A DNA stretch of 8,394 nt, from positions 1 through 8,394 of the forward strand of contig JANNFN010000052.1 in assembly GCA_031379885.1 (NCBI GenBank). The letters are read 5' to 3'. Every line of letters begins with the position of its first letter. Position 1 is the first letter of the stretch. Origin of the DNA: Methylotenera_A sp031379885 (lineage in GTDB: Bacteria > Pseudomonadota > Gammaproteobacteria > Burkholderiales > Methylophilaceae). Below are positions 1 to 6,638 of this stretch, in pieces. Made by a program: the position numbers and the translations under genes. The notes under the pieces were generated by a model. It was not told the origin of the DNA. It saw nothing but the letters and a program-made list of their open reading frames with translations, and did no database searches.

Positions 1-91
1 ATGGATAACCTTCAAATTTGGCCGAATGGGTAGAAAGAATGCCTTTGTGCGTACTGAATAAAAATTGCTGTGCTTCTAGGGATAAACTCAT
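1..91 (-). CDS. HugZ/pyridoxamine 5'-phosphate oxidase-like protein, N-terminal fragment (3' end outside window)
   Basis: An ATG at 91-89 opens a frame that stays open to the window edge and gives 30 codons, beginning MSLSLEAQQFLFSTHKG and continuing with a THSAKFEGYP stretch. The pattern of a short helix, then a G-I-L-S-T-H-S strand and an F-x-GYP turn is what I recognise from the N-terminus of HugZ-type proteins. These are split-barrel relatives of pyridoxamine phosphate oxidase that bind FMN or heme and are often annotated as heme utilisation proteins. The start lies 4 bases after the stop of the WrbA-like gene, which supports co-transcription. No clear Shine-Dalgarno sequence precedes it, so translation may depend on coupling to the upstream gene. 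Only the N-terminus is visible, so cofactor-binding residues cannot be checked and the function is tentative. Confidence 0.62.
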   Translation of the reverse strand, partial: MSLSLEAQQFLFSTHKGILSTHSAKFEGYP

Positions 92-95
92 ATTG

Positions 96-686
96 CTAAG
101 CAAGTTTCACAGCGGTTTGTGCCAAACGTTTACCTAACGCAATGCATAATTTCTTTTCGTCTTCTGTGATGGGTTTGTCATCCATCGCGCCGCCAATATG
201 GCTTGCGCCATAAGGTGTGCCACCAGAGGTCGTGCTAGAAAGTACGGGTTCGGAATACGGCAAACCTACTATCACCATGCCATGGTGCATCAGCGGCAGC
301 ATCATTGTCAGTAGTGTCGTTTCATTGCCACCATGCATGCTGCCCGTGCTGGTGAATACACAGGCGGGTTTGCCAACGAGTGCACCTTTTAGCCATAACC
401 CAGCCGTGCCATCTAAAAAATACTTCATAGGGGCAGCCATGTTACCAAAGCGAGTAGGGCTACCAAGCGCTATACCGATGCATTCTTCTAAATCTTGTAA
501 CTCGCAATAAGGGTCGCCTTTGGTAGGAATCTCTGGCTCGGTTGCTTCGCAATTGGTAGACACTTTTGGCACAGTGCGAATGCGCGCTTTTGCGCCGCTC
601 ACGCCCTCGACTCCACGTGCGATGAGATTCGCCATCTCGCGCACTGCGCCGCCTTGCGAATAGTAGAGAACTAGGATTTCGGTCAT
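96..686 (-). CDS. wrbA: WrbA-like NAD(P)H:quinone oxidoreductase (flavodoxin fold)
   Basis: The 196-residue product is a soluble flavodoxin-fold protein of the WrbA family, which uses FMN for two-electron reduction of quinones, limiting semiquinone and radical formation. Visible features are the phosphate-binding loop YYSQGG (8-13) after the first beta strand, GSPTRFGNM (75-83) next to the flavin, STGSMHGGNETT (113-124), which matches the STGTQHGGQETT-type element of WrbA, and a HHGMVIVGLPY segment (134-144). The length matches the family (about 198). A polar insert around residues 40-68 separates the second and third strands and contains two cysteines (46, 61). The ATG overlaps the stop of the preceding NYN gene as ATGA (686-683), typical of translational coupling. 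The next gene begins 4 bases after the stop. Family assignment is firm; the quinone substrate is inferred from the family. Confidence 0.9.
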   Translation of the reverse strand: MTEILVLYYSQGGAVREMANLIARGVEGVSGAKARIRTVPKVSTNCEATEPEIPTKGDPYCELQDLEECIGIALGSPTRFGNMAAPMKYFLDGTAGLWLKGALVGKPACVFTSTGSMHGGNETTLLTMMLPLMHHGMVIVGLPYSEPVLSSTTSGGTPYGASHIGGAMDDKPITEDEKKLCIALGKRLAQTAVKLA

Positions 687-1513
687 TTCTTTCTTTTATC
701 TTTGATACGTTGTTTCTTAGCATCCAATTCGAACAAGCCGATTGTATTTATTAAATCGCTAAATTTTGGATAACCATAATTGCGTGAATCGAACGCTGAA
801 TAATTTTTAACTATATGTTTTTTAATCTCGCCTGTATTGGCATAACCGTCTTCATCTGACAGTGATTCAATTGCGGAGCGAATTAATGAAACCAGTTTGG
901 CATCCATTGCTAATTGTTGCGAAGTTTTTTTGACAACAGGTTTTAGTAGCATGTTTTCATCAGCTAAAACGTTGCTAGGTTTTGTGTCTGAGGCGGGTTT
1001 AGATTTATCAGTTTTAACGCTTCCAGTATCTAAATCTGCGTTAGCAGTATCTAATACTTTGTTCTGCGAAAGAATTTCGATGTAAATAAACTGGTTGCAA
1101 GCCGCTCTTAAAGATTCAGGGGTTTTTTGCTCACCAAATCCATAAACAAGTTTACCAGATTCACGAAACCGAATTGCTAATCTAGTGAAATCGCTATCGC
1201 TGGAGACAATACAAAAGCCATCTAGCGGTGCCGTGTAAAGCAAGTCCATTGCATCAATAATAAGGGCGCTATCCGTAGCGTTTTTGCCTTTAGTATTGGC
1301 ATATTGCTGCATGGGTTGAATGGCATGCTTGGGTAATATTTCTTTCCAGCGACTTAATTGGTTTTGTGTCCAGTCACCATAAATACGTCTAACGCTCGCA
1401 TCACCAAATTTGGATATTTCTTCAAATAGCTCGTCAACAATTGGAATGACATTAAAAGTATTATCTGCGTCTATAAGCACCGCTAGTCTTGGATTGTTTT
1501 TATCATTATTCAA
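683..1513 (-). CDS. NYN-domain putative ribonuclease with C-terminal OST-HTH/LOTUS-like domain
   Basis: The 276-residue product has an N-terminal NYN (PIN-like, LabA/DUF88) domain at about residues 8-148. The acidic residues expected of a metal-dependent nuclease centre are present: D15 and D17 in IDADN, D81 in KNATD, D87, and D106/D108 in SSDSDF. Residues about 152-200 form a polar, low-complexity linker. Residues about 203-270 look like an OST-HTH/LOTUS winged helix, with a GYANTGEIKK segment, an F-D-x-R-x-Y-G-Y segment, then K-F-S-D-L. The lysine-rich tail (KKQRIKDKRKK) could bind nucleic acid. This architecture is known in bacteria, where the LOTUS part is thought to bind RNA, but substrates are mostly unknown. 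The start is TTG at 1513-1511, with AGGAG 8 bases upstream. The purB stop lies in the same frame 21 bases upstream, and no ATG or GTG occurs in frame between them. The end overlaps wrbA by 4 bases. The domain call is confident; nuclease activity is inferred. Confidence 0.87.
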   Translation of the reverse strand: MNNDKNNPRLAVLIDADNTFNVIPIVDELFEEISKFGDASVRRIYGDWTQNQLSRWKEILPKHAIQPMQQYANTKGKNATDSALIIDAMDLLYTAPLDGFCIVSSDSDFTRLAIRFRESGKLVYGFGEQKTPESLRAACNQFIYIEILSQNKVLDTANADLDTGSVKTDKSKPASDTKPSNVLADENMLLKPVVKKTSQQLAMDAKLVSLIRSAIESLSDEDGYANTGEIKKHIVKNYSAFDSRNYGYPKFSDLINTIGLFELDAKKQRIKDKRKK

Positions 1514-1521
1514 TGCGGAAG

Positions 1522-1526
1522 CTCCT
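1522..1526 (-). promoter_or_regulatory. Shine-Dalgarno AGGAG that fixes the TTG start of the NYN gene
   Basis: On the minus strand AGGAG lies 8 bases before the TTG at 1513-1511, inside the short purB-NYN gap. It is one of the clearest ribosome binding sites in the window. The only other codons between the purB stop and the TTG in this frame are CTT, TTA, GGA, GCT, TCC and GCA, none of them a usual start, and the next in-frame Met is at about residue 68, inside the NYN domain. Confidence 0.75.
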
Positions 1527-1531
1527 AAAAG

Positions 1532-2905
1532 TTAGTCAATCCGTTTTACCAAGTCTACCGCCTTGCCGATATAGCTGGCTGGTGTCATTTCAAGCAGCAA
1601 TTTTTTTGCATCTTGAGGAATATTTAAGCCACTAATAAACGCATGTAATGAAGATTTGTTAATGCCACCTTTGCCGCGAGTGAGTTCTTTTAGTTGTTCA
1701 TATGGGTTTTCGATGCCGTAGCGGCGCATCACAGTTTGAATTGGCTCGGCGAGCACTTCCCAGCTATTATTTAAATCTTCGGCTAACTTTTCAGGATTAA
1801 TTTCCAGTTTATTTAAACCGCGCAAGCAAGAGTCGTAACCCAACAAAGTGTAGCCAAATGCCACACCCATGTTGCGGAGCACGGTGGAATCGGTTAAATC
1901 GCGTTGCCAGCGCGAGATTGGCAATTTTTCTGCCATATGACGCAACACCGCATTGGCCAAGCCCAAATTTCCTTCAGAATTCTCAAAGTCAATCGGGTTG
2001 ACTTTGTGCGGCATGGTGGAAGAGCCGATTTCGCCCGCTTTTACTTTTTGTTTGAAATAACCGACTGAAATATAGCCCCAAATATCACGGTTAAGGTCAA
2101 TTAAAATGGTGTTGATGCGACTTAAGCAATCGTACAGCTCCGCCATGTAATCGTGTGGCTCAATTTGAATGGTCATCGGGTTGTACGTTAAACCCAAACT
2201 CTCAACGAATTTTTTCGCAAAAGCTTCCCAGTCAAAGTTCGGATAAGCGGACAAATGCGCGTTAAAGTTGCCGACTGCACCGTTAATCTTTCCTAATATC
2301 TCATTGTTTTGTAATTGTTTTTGTTGGCGTTGCAAGCGATACACCACATTTGCCAATTCCTTGCCCATTGTTGTTGGGGAAGCGGTTTGGCCATGTGTGC
2401 GTGAAAGCATGGGGGTGTTGGCGAGTTGAGTTGCCAACTCGGTTAAGCGCGCAATTAGGTTTACCAAAAACGGTAGCATCACGTTGTGACGCGCTGTTTT
2501 TAGCATTAAGCCATGCGATAAATTATTGATGTCTTCTGAAGTGCAAGCAAAGTGAATAAATTCGCTGGCTTTTTTAATTTCTGGATTTGCGTCAAATTTC
2601 TCTTTAAGCCAATATTCAAGCGCTTTTACGTCATGATTGGTGCGTGCTTCAATCGCTTTTACTTGTGTTGCATCGGCCTCAGAAAAGTTGGTAATTGCTA
2701 TATCTAGCTCTTTAATTGTTGAGGCGCTAAACGGCGCAATTTCTTGCAACTCTTTCGCTGCGGCCAAGGCTTTCAGCCATTCCACTTCCACCCATGCGCG
2801 ATGTTTAATCAGGGCATACTCACTAAAGTAAGGTCTTAAAGCGTCAAGTTTGGTTTGATAACGGCCGTCGAGTGGGGAAAGGGCATTCAGCGTGGTTAGC
2901 GGCAT
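1532..2905 (-). CDS. purB: Adenylosuccinate lyase
   Basis: This enzyme cleaves SAICAR to AICAR plus fumarate and adenylosuccinate to AMP plus fumarate, two steps of purine synthesis in the cytosol. It belongs to the fumarase/aspartase superfamily. The superfamily signature GSSTMPHKVNP is present with its catalytic serine loop, as are the upstream RTNHDVKA, CTSEDINN and SRTHGQTASPTTMG blocks, the last with the conserved catalytic His. From the Met at 2905 the protein is 457 residues, matching E. coli-type PurB (about 456), and its N-terminus MPLTTLNALSPLDGRY aligns with that family. An in-frame ATG at 2926 would add seven residues (MLFESFF), but neither family length nor a ribosome binding site supports it. 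Upstream of the chosen start there is only a weak purine stretch (GAAAGC). It is the first gene of a run with the NYN, wrbA and HugZ-like genes; the gap to the NYN gene is 18 bases. Confidence 0.96.
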   Translation of the reverse strand: MPLTTLNALSPLDGRYQTKLDALRPYFSEYALIKHRAWVEVEWLKALAAAKELQEIAPFSASTIKELDIAITNFSEADATQVKAIEARTNHDVKALEYWLKEKFDANPEIKKASEFIHFACTSEDINNLSHGLMLKTARHNVMLPFLVNLIARLTELATQLANTPMLSRTHGQTASPTTMGKELANVVYRLQRQQKQLQNNEILGKINGAVGNFNAHLSAYPNFDWEAFAKKFVESLGLTYNPMTIQIEPHDYMAELYDCLSRINTILIDLNRDIWGYISVGYFKQKVKAGEIGSSTMPHKVNPIDFENSEGNLGLANAVLRHMAEKLPISRWQRDLTDSTVLRNMGVAFGYTLLGYDSCLRGLNKLEINPEKLAEDLNNSWEVLAEPIQTVMRRYGIENPYEQLKELTRGKGGINKSSLHAFISGLNIPQDAKKLLLEMTPASYIGKAVDLVKRID

Positions 2906-2988
2906 AAAAAAGCTTTCAAACAGCATTTCGTAAAGTGCTATTTTACCCTAAAACTGTCAAATAATCGATGCCATGCAAGCCAATATCC

Positions 2989-3003
2989 ATGCGGCTTTCG
3001 CAT
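2989..3003 (-). repeat. Small inverted repeat, possible stem-loop (ATGCG / CGCAT)
   Basis: Five perfect pairs (ATGCG with CGCAT) enclose a 5-base loop. It lies 4-7 bases from a second inverted repeat, so the prpD transcript could form two tandem hairpins. The bases that follow on the minus strand (GGATATTGG) are not T-rich, so this is not a standard intrinsic terminator. It might stabilise a 3' end or be chance. Confidence 0.35.
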
Positions 3004-3007
3004 TCAA

Positions 3008-3027
3008 CTTAGTGCTTCAGCACTTAG
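3008..3027 (-). repeat. Inverted repeat, possible stem-loop after prpD (AGTGC-TGAA-GCACT)
   Basis: AGTGC and GCACT pair perfectly around the tetraloop TGAA (core 3011-3024). The stem can be extended through one T-T or A-A mismatch by two more pairs to 3008 and 3027. It lies about 50 bases after the prpD stop, where a transcript end would be expected. There is no following T run on either strand, so a Rho-independent terminator is not supported; a 3'-end-stabilising hairpin is possible. Confidence 0.4.
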
Positions 3028-3075
3028 CGAGAATGGTGATGCCAAGAACTGGTACAGGGTATGTGTTTTGATGTT

Positions 3076-4536
3076 TTATACGACTAACATATCCACAAAA
3101 GTATTCACTGGCGTGGCTTCTAGCTTGGTTTGGTCTAAACATAGAGCCAATACATCAGCTTGTTTTTTTGCATTAAAACGGCGTGCTAAGTTCACTTTGA
3201 ATTTTTTCACCAACTCTGGAATGCCTTCACCGCGACGACGTCTGTGGCCAATTGGATATTCCACTGCGATGTTATCTGAGCTAGTGCCATCTTTAAAAAA
3301 CACCTGAATCGCGTTGGCGATTGAGCGTTTTTCTGGGTCGTGGTAGTCTGTCGTGTATTCAGCCTTTTCTACGCAGGTCATTTTAGCGCGGATGGCGTCA
3401 ATGCGTGGATCTGCAGCTGCAGCATCTTCATAATCTTGCGCAGTCAAATTCCCTTTTAGTAAACCAATCGCTGCCATGTATTGAATGCAATGGTCGCGGT
3501 CAGCAGGATTATCCAGTGGGCCAGTTTTATCGATAATGCGAATCGCGGATTCGTGCGTGGTAATCACGATTTTATCGACTTTTGCAATTTGTTCTAAGGT
3601 TTGTAATTCTTTACCTACTTGCGCATGTAATTGAATTGAGCATTCTACGGCAGTTTGCGCATGGAATTCGGCAGGGAATGAGATTTTGAATAGCACTTGT
3701 TCCATCACGTAGCTGCCGTAAGTGCGTTGAAATTTAAAGGCATTACCTTTAAATAGCACATCATAAAAGCCCCATGTTTTAGCAGTGAGTGCAGATGGAT
3801 AACCCATCTCACCTTGCATCGTCATCCATGCTAGTCTAACAGCACGGCCTGTTGCATCGCCTGCTGCCCATGATTTACGAGAGCCGGTGTTAGGTGAGTG
3901 GCGATAAGTACGCAAGCTTTGTCCATCTACAAACGCGTTAGAAACTGCGTTGATGATGTCTTCTTTATTGCCGCCTAGTAGCTTAGTAACCACTGCAGTT
4001 GAGGCAATCTTCACTAAAATTACATGGTCTAGCCCTACACGGTTAAAACTATTTTCTAACGCAAGTACGCCTTGAATTTCGTGTGCTTTAATCATGGCGG
4101 TGAGCACATCTTTAATGGTTAATGGCGCTTTGCCTTCAGCTACATTTTTGCGTGAAATGTAGTCTGCCACTGCCAAAATACCGCCTAAGTTGTCTGACGG
4201 ATGACCCCATTCGGCGGCCAGCCATGTGTCGTTGAAGTCTAGCCAGCGAATCATCGCGCCAATATTGAATGCTGCCAAGATGGGGTCAAGTTGGTAAGAT
4301 GTGCCAGGTACTTTTGCGCCATTTGGCACTATGGTGCCTGCAATCACAGGGCCAAGCAGTTTGGTACATGCAGGATAGTCTAGCGCCTCAAAGCCGCAAC
4401 CTAAAGTATCCATTAAGCAATTGCGGGCTGTATCAAATGCTTCATTTGAGGTGATTTCGTAATCCGCAACATAATTGGCGATATCGACAATGACTTGGTC
4501 GGGAGCGGGGCGGACGTTAGAGATGTGACTAGACAT
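3076..4536 (-). CDS. prpD: 2-methylcitrate dehydratase (PrpD, MmgE/PrpD family)
   Basis: PrpD dehydrates 2-methylcitrate to cis-2-methylaconitate in the methylcitrate cycle, without an iron-sulfur cluster. The 486-residue length matches E. coli-type PrpD (about 483). Conserved family blocks are visible: the RWLDFNDTW...EWGHPSDN region (97-116), the FNRVGLDHV helix (164-172), the SPNTGSRKSWAAGDA segment (214-228) and KTWGFYDVLFKG. This is the PrpD route, not the AcnD/PrpF route: neither acnD nor prpF occurs between prpC and prpD. An aconitase encoded elsewhere is therefore needed to rehydrate methylaconitate to 2-methylisocitrate. The ATG is 25 bases after the prpC stop, with a modest AAGAAAG purine stretch 9 bases upstream. 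It appears to be the last gene of the operon, as a 170-base gap follows. MmgE/PrpD proteins vary in substrate, but the prpBC context makes the assignment strong. Confidence 0.95.
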   Translation of the reverse strand: MSSHISNVRPAPDQVIVDIANYVADYEITSNEAFDTARNCLMDTLGCGFEALDYPACTKLLGPVIAGTIVPNGAKVPGTSYQLDPILAAFNIGAMIRWLDFNDTWLAAEWGHPSDNLGGILAVADYISRKNVAEGKAPLTIKDVLTAMIKAHEIQGVLALENSFNRVGLDHVILVKIASTAVVTKLLGGNKEDIINAVSNAFVDGQSLRTYRHSPNTGSRKSWAAGDATGRAVRLAWMTMQGEMGYPSALTAKTWGFYDVLFKGNAFKFQRTYGSYVMEQVLFKISFPAEFHAQTAVECSIQLHAQVGKELQTLEQIAKVDKIVITTHESAIRIIDKTGPLDNPADRDHCIQYMAAIGLLKGNLTAQDYEDAAAADPRIDAIRAKMTCVEKAEYTTDYHDPEKRSIANAIQVFFKDGTSSDNIAVEYPIGHRRRRGEGIPELVKKFKVNLARRFNAKKQADVLALCLDQTKLEATPVNTFVDMLVV

Positions 4537-4561
4537 AAACTGTAACTTTCTTAATGGGTGA

Positions 4562-5725
4562 CTAGCGTTGGTTTAAAGGTACGAATGGTCTGTTATCAGG
4601 GCCAGTGTATTCTGCATTTGGGCGGATGATTTTGTTGTCAATGCGTTGCTCAATCACATGTGCAACCCAGCCAGTAGTGCGCGAAATAACGAATATTGGA
4701 GTAAACATGCCAGTAGGAATACCCATCATGTGGTAGCTAGATGCACTGTACCAATCTAAATTGGGGAACATTTTTTTCTCGCGCCACATCGTTTCTTCAA
4801 TACGAGAAGATACGTTAAAAAGCGTCATATTGCCGTTATCTTCGCTTAAATGTCGAGAAACTTCTTTTATTGACTCATTTCTTGGGTCGGCTATGGCGTA
4901 CACAGGATGCCCAAAACCAATGATGATTTCTTTGTTTGCCATACGCGTCAAAATATCCGCTTCGGCTTCATCAGCATTTTTGTAGCGCCCAATAATTTCC
5001 ATCGCAGCTTCGTTGGCTCCGCCATGTTTGGGGCCACGTAGCGCGCCGATTGCACCTGTGATGCAAGAGTACATATCGGATAATGTTCCCGCAATCACGC
5101 GAGCAGTAAAAGTTGAAGCATTGAACTCATGCTCTGCGTAAAGCACCAGTGAGGTGTTCATCGCATCAATATGCAATTGGCTTGGTTTTTTACCGTGCAA
5201 TATATGTAGAAAATGCGCCGCGATACTATCATCATCAGTTTCAACTTCAATGCGTTTATTGTTGTGACTAAAGTGGTACCAATAAATTAAAATGGAACCA
5301 AAACACGCAATAAGACGGTCGCCCAATTTTTTTGCATCGTGAATATTGCGGTCAGCAGATTCTGGCTCCAGCGTGCCAAGCATCGAGCACCCTGTCCGCA
5401 TCACGTCCATAGGGTGCGCTGTTTTTGGAATGCGCTCTAATACCTCTTTTAATTCAGTTGGCAAACCGCGCAATTTTTTCAAGTGTGCATGGTAGGCTGT
5501 TAATTCTGTTTGATTTGGCAATTCGCCATGAATCAACAAATAGGCGACCTCTTCAAATGTGGCATGCTTTGCGAGCTCGATAATATCGTAGCCGCGATAA
5601 TGCAAATCGTTGCCTGTATGGCCGACTGTGCAAATGGCTGTAGAGCCAGCATTAACGCCAGCTAGCGCTACGCCTTTTTTCTTTTTTGGTTCAGTTGCTA
5701 GGCTTGCATGAGTAGTTGCTTCCAT
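4562..5725 (-). CDS. prpC: 2-methylcitrate synthase
   Basis: PrpC condenses propionyl-CoA with oxaloacetate to 2-methylcitrate and CoA, the entry step of the methylcitrate cycle. The 387-residue product is a short, Gram-positive/PrpC-type citrate synthase. The catalytic residues are visible: H234 in GPKHGGANE, H273 in GFGHPVY and D324 in PNLDWYSAS. The family AEHEFNAST motif is at 197-205, and RGYDI lies near the N-terminus. The first 17 residues are extra polar sequence with a KKKK patch before the conserved AGVNAGSTAI strand. The start is supported by AAGGGAGA (5742-5735 on the minus strand), 9 bases before the ATG and embedded in the last codons of prpB. The prpB stop is only 2 bases upstream, so the two are probably translationally coupled. 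A housekeeping citrate synthase is less likely given length and neighbours, though PrpC enzymes usually retain some citrate synthase activity. Confidence 0.95.
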   Translation of the reverse strand: MEATTHASLATEPKKKKGVALAGVNAGSTAICTVGHTGNDLHYRGYDIIELAKHATFEEVAYLLIHGELPNQTELTAYHAHLKKLRGLPTELKEVLERIPKTAHPMDVMRTGCSMLGTLEPESADRNIHDAKKLGDRLIACFGSILIYWYHFSHNNKRIEVETDDDSIAAHFLHILHGKKPSQLHIDAMNTSLVLYAEHEFNASTFTARVIAGTLSDMYSCITGAIGALRGPKHGGANEAAMEIIGRYKNADEAEADILTRMANKEIIIGFGHPVYAIADPRNESIKEVSRHLSEDNGNMTLFNVSSRIEETMWREKKMFPNLDWYSASSYHMMGIPTGMFTPIFVISRTTGWVAHVIEQRIDNKIIRPNAEYTGPDNRPFVPLNQR

Positions 5726-5727
5726 GG

Positions 5728-6612
5728 CTACTTTTCTCCCTTAAATAGCTCATCCAATTTTTGTTCGTATGCGTGATAACCTAAGTGGTCATAAAGCTCC
5801 ATACGGGTTTGCATTAAATTGATTACATTTTTTTGAGTACCGTCTTTTTTTACACTTTCATATACCTTAAGAGCGGCTTGGTTCATGGCGCGGAAGGCTG
5901 AAAGCGGATACAGCACCATGCTCACGTCTGCGCTGGCAAGTTCATCCACGGTAAATAATGGCGTGCTGCCGAATTCTGTAATGTTGGCTAAAACTGGCAC
6001 TTTTACCGCATCTACAAATTGTTTGTACATGCCAAGCTCGGTAATCGCTTCTGGAAATATCATATCTGCACCAGCTTCAACACAAGCACAGGCGCGGTCA
6101 ATAGCCGATTGTAATCCTTCCACCGCTAATGCATCGGTTCGCGCCATGATGACGAATTCCGAGTCAGTTCTTGCATCGACAGCAGCCTTCACGCGGTCGA
6201 CCATTTCGTCTAGGCTGACAATGGCTTTATTTGGACGATGTCCGCAACGCTTTGCCGAAACTTGGTCTTCAATATGTAGCGCAGCCGCGCCGGCTTTAAT
6301 GACGCTTTTCACGGAGCGCGCAATGTTAAATGCGCCACCCCAGCCAGTATCAATATCTACCAGCAATGGCGTATCGACGGCATCAGTAATGCGACGTACA
6401 TCGATGAGCACATCCTCAAGTGAAGAAATGCCTAAATCTGGAAGTCCTAATGAGCCAGCCGCAACGCCACCGCCTGATAAATAAATCGCTTGGAAGCCGC
6501 TCTGGCTAGCGAGCATGGCATGGTAGGCATTAATCGCGCCTATGATTTGAAGCGGCTTTTCGGCTTTTAATGCAGCGCGGAAACGTGCGCCTGCAGAGAT
6601 AGGTTTTGTCAT
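5728..6612 (-). CDS. prpB: 2-methylisocitrate lyase
   Basis: PrpB splits (2S,3R)-2-methylisocitrate into pyruvate and succinate, the last step of the methylcitrate cycle. It is a Mg-dependent TIM-barrel enzyme of the isocitrate lyase/PEP mutase superfamily. The 294-residue length is normal. Visible elements are the substrate loop YLSGGG (44-49), LPDLG (58-61), the metal-site DIDTGWG (86-92), HIEDQ (113-117), the catalytic loop KRCGH (121-125) with Cys123, MARTDA (156-161), FPEA (186-189) and LANITEFG (208-215). KRCGH replaces the E. coli KRCGH/KKCGH-type loop with no loss of Cys or His. The short length and lack of an isocitrate-lyase insert argue against AceA. The ATG is 26 bases after the stop of the CitE-like gene, in a very AT-rich linker with no Shine-Dalgarno sequence, unlike prpC, which follows after 2 bases. 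Confidence 0.96.
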   Translation of the reverse strand: MTKPISAGARFRAALKAEKPLQIIGAINAYHAMLASQSGFQAIYLSGGGVAAGSLGLPDLGISSLEDVLIDVRRITDAVDTPLLVDIDTGWGGAFNIARSVKSVIKAGAAALHIEDQVSAKRCGHRPNKAIVSLDEMVDRVKAAVDARTDSEFVIMARTDALAVEGLQSAIDRACACVEAGADMIFPEAITELGMYKQFVDAVKVPVLANITEFGSTPLFTVDELASADVSMVLYPLSAFRAMNQAALKVYESVKKDGTQKNVINLMQTRMELYDHLGYHAYEQKLDELFKGEK

Positions 6613-6638
6613 AGTTTTTACTTAAAAAATTTTTAAAT
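6613..6638 (-). other. AT-rich linker before prpB without a visible Shine-Dalgarno sequence
   Basis: The gap between the CitE-like gene and prpB is almost entirely A and T, and includes a near-perfect palindrome TTAAAAAATTTTTAA (6622-6636). No GGAG-like motif stands before the prpB ATG. The A-rich, probably unstructured leader may itself allow ribosome entry. It could also be an internal promoter element or processing site, but no hexamer pair supports that. Confidence 0.4.

Larger units (their letters stand above)
2906..3075. other. 170-base intergenic region between prpD and purB
   Basis: This is the longest non-coding stretch in the window and probably separates two transcription units on the same strand. 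No open frame of note was seen. It holds two small inverted repeats (listed separately), neither followed by a T run on the minus strand. A perfect TTGACA occurs at 2960-2955 on the minus strand, but at 17-19 bases spacing there is no acceptable -10 hexamer, and the TAAAAT at 2945-2940 is only 9 bases away. A purB promoter is expected here but cannot be placed from the sequence. Confidence 0.6.

Noticed and set aside
217..510. A 97-codon plus-strand open frame opposite wrbA.
   Set aside because: Antisense shadow of a gene with clear flavodoxin motifs; no independent support.
2906..2926. A seven-residue N-terminal extension of PurB from the ATG at 2926.
   Set aside because: The PurB family begins at the MPLTTLNALSP segment, and no ribosome binding site precedes the ATG at 2926.
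2940..2960. A purB promoter made of TTGACA (2960-2955) and TAAAAT (2945-2940).
   Set aside because: The spacing is only 9 bases, and no -10-like hexamer lies at the usual 16-18 bases from the TTGACA.
3008..3027. Rho-independent terminator for the prp operon.
   Set aside because: The stem is short and no T run follows on the minus strand.
5885..6484. A 199-codon plus-strand open frame opposite prpB.
   Set aside because: It is fully antisense to prpB, is rich in Ser/Thr/Ala as expected of a shadow frame, has no recognisable domain and no ribosome binding site; prpB has complete catalytic motifs.
5728..6612. Isocitrate lyase (AceA), giving a glyoxylate shunt.
   Set aside because: At 294 residues with the PrpB-type KRCGH loop and prpC/prpD as neighbours, it is methylisocitrate lyase; isocitrate lyases are much longer.
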